From the NCBI RefSeq assembly GCF_018729255.1, contig NZ_CP076060.1, positions 186,001 through 250,000 on the forward strand: DNA of 64,000 nt. Reading direction: 5' to 3'. Source of the DNA: Cupriavidus sp. EM10. Lineage in GTDB: Bacteria; Pseudomonadota; Gammaproteobacteria; Burkholderiales; Burkholderiaceae. Positions 61,069 through 64,000 of this stretch are shown piece by piece. A program made the position numbers and the translations under genes. Position 1 is the stretch's first letter; each line of letters opens with the position of its first letter. Below the pieces are notes generated by a model. That model did not search any database. It worked only from the letters and a program-made list of their open reading frames with translations, and was not told where the DNA came from.

Positions 61069-64000
61069 ATGACTGATCTTTCCGATGTGAGCAGGACGGC
61101 GGCCGCCCGGCCGCAGGCGACTCCGGGCAGCGGCCCGGCCAACAAGGTGCGCTTTGTCACCGCGGCGTCGCTGTTCGACGGCCATGACGCATCGATCAAC
61201 ATCATGCGGCGCATCCTGCAGTCGCACGGCTGCGAGGTCATCCACCTGGGCCACAACCGCTCCGTCCACGAGGTGGTGACCGCCGCCTTGCAGGAAGACG
61301 TGCAGGGCATCGCCATTTCCAGCTACCAGGGCGGCCACGTCGAATACTTCAAGTACATGATCGACCTGCTGCGCCAGCACGGCGGCGAGCACATCCAGGT
61401 GTTCGGCGGTGGCGGCGGGGTCATCGTGCCCGACGAGATCCGCGAGCTGCAGGCTTACGGTGTGGCACGCATCTACAGCCCCGAGGACGGCCAGCGCATG
61501 GGCCTGGCCGGCATGATCGCCGACATGGTGCAGCGCTGCGACATCGACCTCACGCGCTACGCGCCAGCCACGCTCGACGGCGTTACCGGTGGCGACCGAC
61601 GCGCCTTGTCGCAACTTGTCACCGCGCTGGAGAACGGCCGGGCCGACCCGGCGCTGGTCACTGCCATGCACGAGCAGGCCAGGGCGTCCACCACGCCGGT
61701 GCTGGGCATCACGGGCACGGGTGGCGCCGGCAAGTCGTCGCTGACCGACGAACTGATCCGTCGCTTCCGCCTGGACCAGCAGGACGCGCTGTCGATCGCC
61801 GTGATCTCGATCGATCCGTCGCGGCGCAAGTCTGGCGGCGCGCTGCTGGGCGACCGCATCCGCATGAACGCGATCAACCATCCGAACGTGTTCATGCGGT
61901 CGCTGGCCACGCGCGATGCCGGCTCCGAAATCTCCCAGGCGTTGCCGGACGTGATCGCCGCCTGCAAGGCGGCCGCGTTCGACCTGGTGATCGTGGAAAC
62001 CTCGGGCATCGGCCAGGGCGACGCGGCCATCGTCCCGCATGTGGATCTGTCTCTATATGTGATGACGCCAGAGTTCGGCGCCGCGAGCCAGCTCGAGAAG
62101 ATCGACATGCTCGACTTCGCCGACTTTGTCGCCATCAACAAGTTCGACCGCAAGGGGGCGCAGGATGCCTGGCGCGACGTGGCCAAGCAGGTGCAGCGCA
62201 ACCGCGAGCAATGGCACGCGCGCGCCGAGGACATGCCGGTCTATGGCACCCAGGCATCGCGTTTCAACGACGACGGCGTGACCATGCTCTATCAAGGGCT
62301 GGTCGAGGCGCTGGGCGCGCGTGGCATCGCCCTCAAGCCCGGCGTGCTGCCGAAGCTGGCCGGCCGCATCTCCACCGGCCAGAACGTGATCGTGCCGCCG
62401 GCCCGCAATCGTTACCTGGCCGAACTGGCCGACACGGTGCGTGCGTACCATCGCCGCGTGGCCGAACAGAGCCGTCTGGCCCGCGAGCGCCAGCAACTGC
62501 GCGCAGCCGGCGCCATGCTGAAATCGTCGAATAGCGATGCGGATGGGCAGCCGCTCGAAGCGCTGGCCGCCGAGCGCGACGCTTCGCTGGGCAGCGTGGA
62601 GCGCAAGCTGCTGGCCATGTGGCCGCAGATGCAGGCGGCCTACAGCGGCGACGAGTATGTCGTAAAAATCCGAGACAAGGAAATCCGCACCGGCCTGATC
62701 ACGACGACGCTGTCGGGCACCAAGGTCCGCAAGGTGGTGCTGCCGCGCTTCGAGGACGAAGGCGAGATCCTGAAATGGCTGATGCGCGAGAACGTGCCGG
62801 GCAGCTTCCCGTACACGGCCGGCGTCTTCGCCTTCAAGCGCGAGGGCGAGGACCCCACGCGGATGTTCGCGGGCGAGGGCGATGCCTTCCGCACCAATCG
62901 CCGCTTCAAGCTGGTGTCCGAAGGGATGGATGCCAAGCGCCTGTCCACGGCGTTCGACTCCGTCACGCTCTATGGCGAAGACCCGCACGAGCGGCCCGAT
63001 ATCTACGGCAAGGTGGGCAACTCGGGCGTATCGATCGCCACGCTCGACGACATGAAGGTGCTCTATGACGGCTTCGACCTGACCAGCCCCGGCACGTCGG
63101 TGTCGATGACGATCAACGGCCCTGCACCGACCATCCTGGCGATGTTCATGAACACCGCCATCGATCAGAATCTGGACAAATTCCGAGCCGACAACCAGCG
63201 CGAGCCGACCGCCGACGAGGAAGCCAAGATCCGCGCCTGGGTGCTGCAGAATGTGCGCGGCACGGTGCAGGCGGACATCCTCAAGGAAGACCAGGGCCAG
63301 AACACCTGCATCTTCAGCACGGAGTTTTCGCTGAAGGTGATGGGCGACATCCAGGAGTATTTCGTCCACCACCAGGTGCGGAATTTCTACTCGGTGTCGA
63401 TCTCGGGCTATCACATCGCCGAGGCCGGCGCGAATCCGATCTCGCAGCTGGCGTTTACGCTGGCCAACGGCTTTACCTATGTCGAGGCCTACCTGGCGCG
63501 CGGCATGCATATCGACGACTTCGCGCCCAACCTGTCGTTCTTCTTCTCGAACGGCATGGACCCCGAGTACAGCGTGCTGGGCCGCGTGGCGCGCCGCATC
63601 TGGGCCGTGACGATGCGCGACAAGTACGGCGCCAACGAGCGCAGCCAGAAGCTCAAGTACCACATCCAGACGTCGGGCCGGTCGCTGCATGCGCAGGAAA
63701 TCGACTTCAACGATATCCGCACCACGCTGCAGGCGCTGATCGCCATCTACGACAACTGCAACTCGCTGCACACCAACGCCTATGACGAGGCGATCACCAC
63801 GCCCACGGCGGAATCGGTGCGCCGCGCGCTGGCGATCCAGCTGATCATCAACCGCGAATGGGGCGTGGCCAAGTGCGAGAACCCCAACCAGGGCAGCTTC
63901 CTGACCGAGGAACTGACCGACCTGGTGGAAGAGGCCGTGCTGCAGGAATTCGAGCGCATCGCCGAGCGCGGCGGCGTGCTGGGCGCGATGGAAACGGGCT
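61069..64000 (+). CDS. icmF: fused isobutyryl-CoA mutase (IcmF), 3' end outside window
   Basis: Adenosylcobalamin-dependent mutase with a built-in G-protein chaperone, rearranging isobutyryl-CoA to n-butyryl-CoA. 977 of about 1090 residues are present. N-terminal B12 domain with [11 protein letters not shown] (cobalamin-binding His) and [11 protein letters not shown]; GTPase/MeaI-like domain with Walker [10 protein letters not shown] (residues about 222-230), NKFDRKG; then a linker and the TIM-barrel mutase domain ([32 protein letters not shown]). RBS GGAG; start MTDLSDVS. Confidence 0.95.
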   Translation, partial: MTDLSDVSRTAAARPQATPGSGPANKVRFVTAASLFDGHDASINIMRRILQSHGCEVIHLGHNRSVHEVVTAALQEDVQGIAISSYQGGHVEYFKYMIDLLRQHGGEHIQVFGGGGGVIVPDEIRELQAYGVARIYSPEDGQRMGLAGMIADMVQRCDIDLTRYAPATLDGVTGGDRRALSQLVTALENGRADPALVTAMHEQARASTTPVLGITGTGGAGKSSLTDELIRRFRLDQQDALSIAVISIDPSRRKSGGALLGDRIRMNAINHPNVFMRSLATRDAGSEISQALPDVIAACKAAAFDLVIVETSGIGQGDAAIVPHVDLSLYVMTPEFGAASQLEKIDMLDFADFVAINKFDRKGAQDAWRDVAKQVQRNREQWHARAEDMPVYGTQASRFNDDGVTMLYQGLVEALGARGIALKPGVLPKLAGRISTGQNVIVPPARNRYLAELADTVRAYHRRVAEQSRLARERQQLRAAGAMLKSSNSDADGQPLEALAAERDASLGSVERKLLAMWPQMQAAYSGDEYVVKIRDKEIRTGLITTTLSGTKVRKVVLPRFEDEGEILKWLMRENVPGSFPYTAGVFAFKREGEDPTRMFAGEGDAFRTNRRFKLVSEGMDAKRLSTAFDSVTLYGEDPHERPDIYGKVGNSGVSIATLDDMKVLYDGFDLTSPGTSVSMTINGPAPTILAMFMNTAIDQNLDKFRADNQREPTADEEAKIRAWVLQNVRGTVQADILKEDQGQNTCIFSTEFSLKVMGDIQEYFVHHQVRNFYSVSISGYHIAEAGANPISQLAFTLANGFTYVEAYLARGMHIDDFAPNLSFFFSNGMDPEYSVLGRVARRIWAVTMRDKYGANERSQKLKYHIQTSGRSLHAQEIDFNDIRTTLQALIAIYDNCNSLHTNAYDEAITTPTAESVRRALAIQLIINREWGVAKCENPNQGSFLTEELTDLVEEAVLQEFERIAERGGVLGAMETG

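Overview
The window is 64 kb of high-GC chromosomal DNA from a betaproteobacterium of the Burkholderiaceae, most likely Cupriavidus or a close relative of Ralstonia. This rests on protein sequence character and gene order (lpxL-lpxL-dapF, thiC-O-S-G-E, ahcY-holin-metF, folB-ttcA, icmF). It was judged by reading, not by a search. Nearly all of it is core chromosome: there is no integrase, insertion sequence, CRISPR array or phage module. The mqsRA toxin-antitoxin pair at the left edge and a broken abortive-infection gene at 42.9 kb are the only defence or accessory traces.

Layout. 0-4.4 kb: mqsRA, xthA, pyrE, a patatin lipase and a PPK2 kinase. 4.5-9.7 kb: an lpxL-lpxL-dapF operon divergent from metK, then kdoO. 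9.7-16.6 kb: an aldehyde dehydrogenase and a GMC oxidoreductase back to back, a chemoreceptor and an AidB-like dehydrogenase. 16.7-24.5 kb: thiamine synthesis (TPP riboswitch, thiC-O-S-G-E, and thiD on the other strand). 24.5-29 kb: the methyl cycle (SAH riboswitch, ahcY, holin-like gene, metF) and one-carbon genes. 29-34 kb: lytic transglycosylase, epimerase, GST, cca. 34.5-39 kb: MidA-type methyltransferase, FolM-like reductase, folB, ttcA, lipoprotein. 39.4-46 kb: glmU, glmS, abi remnant with a structured RNA, ribA, ferritin-like genes, tRNA-Cys. 46-52.5 kb: oxidoreductase, LysR-leuCD-dehalogenase cluster, PagL. 52.5-60.8 kb: beta-alanine/malonate-semialdehyde catabolism between two MocR regulators. 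60.9 kb to the end: icmF behind a MerR-type promoter.

Themes. Several genes of the SAM cycle carry RNA control: a SAM-II-like element before metK (proposed here), an SAH riboswitch before ahcY, with metF downstream. Outer-membrane lipid A is served by two acyltransferases, a Kdo hydroxylase and a 3-O-deacylase. A family of REP/BIME-like palindromes with GCGGGAGAGGGG arms occupies five intergenic sites.

Data quality. Four genes (folB, glmU, ribA and the dehalogenase) each carry a single-base deletion in a homopolymer. All restore a normal family C-terminus when one base is added. This looks like assembly error rather than gene decay and should be checked before any biology is inferred from those reading frames.
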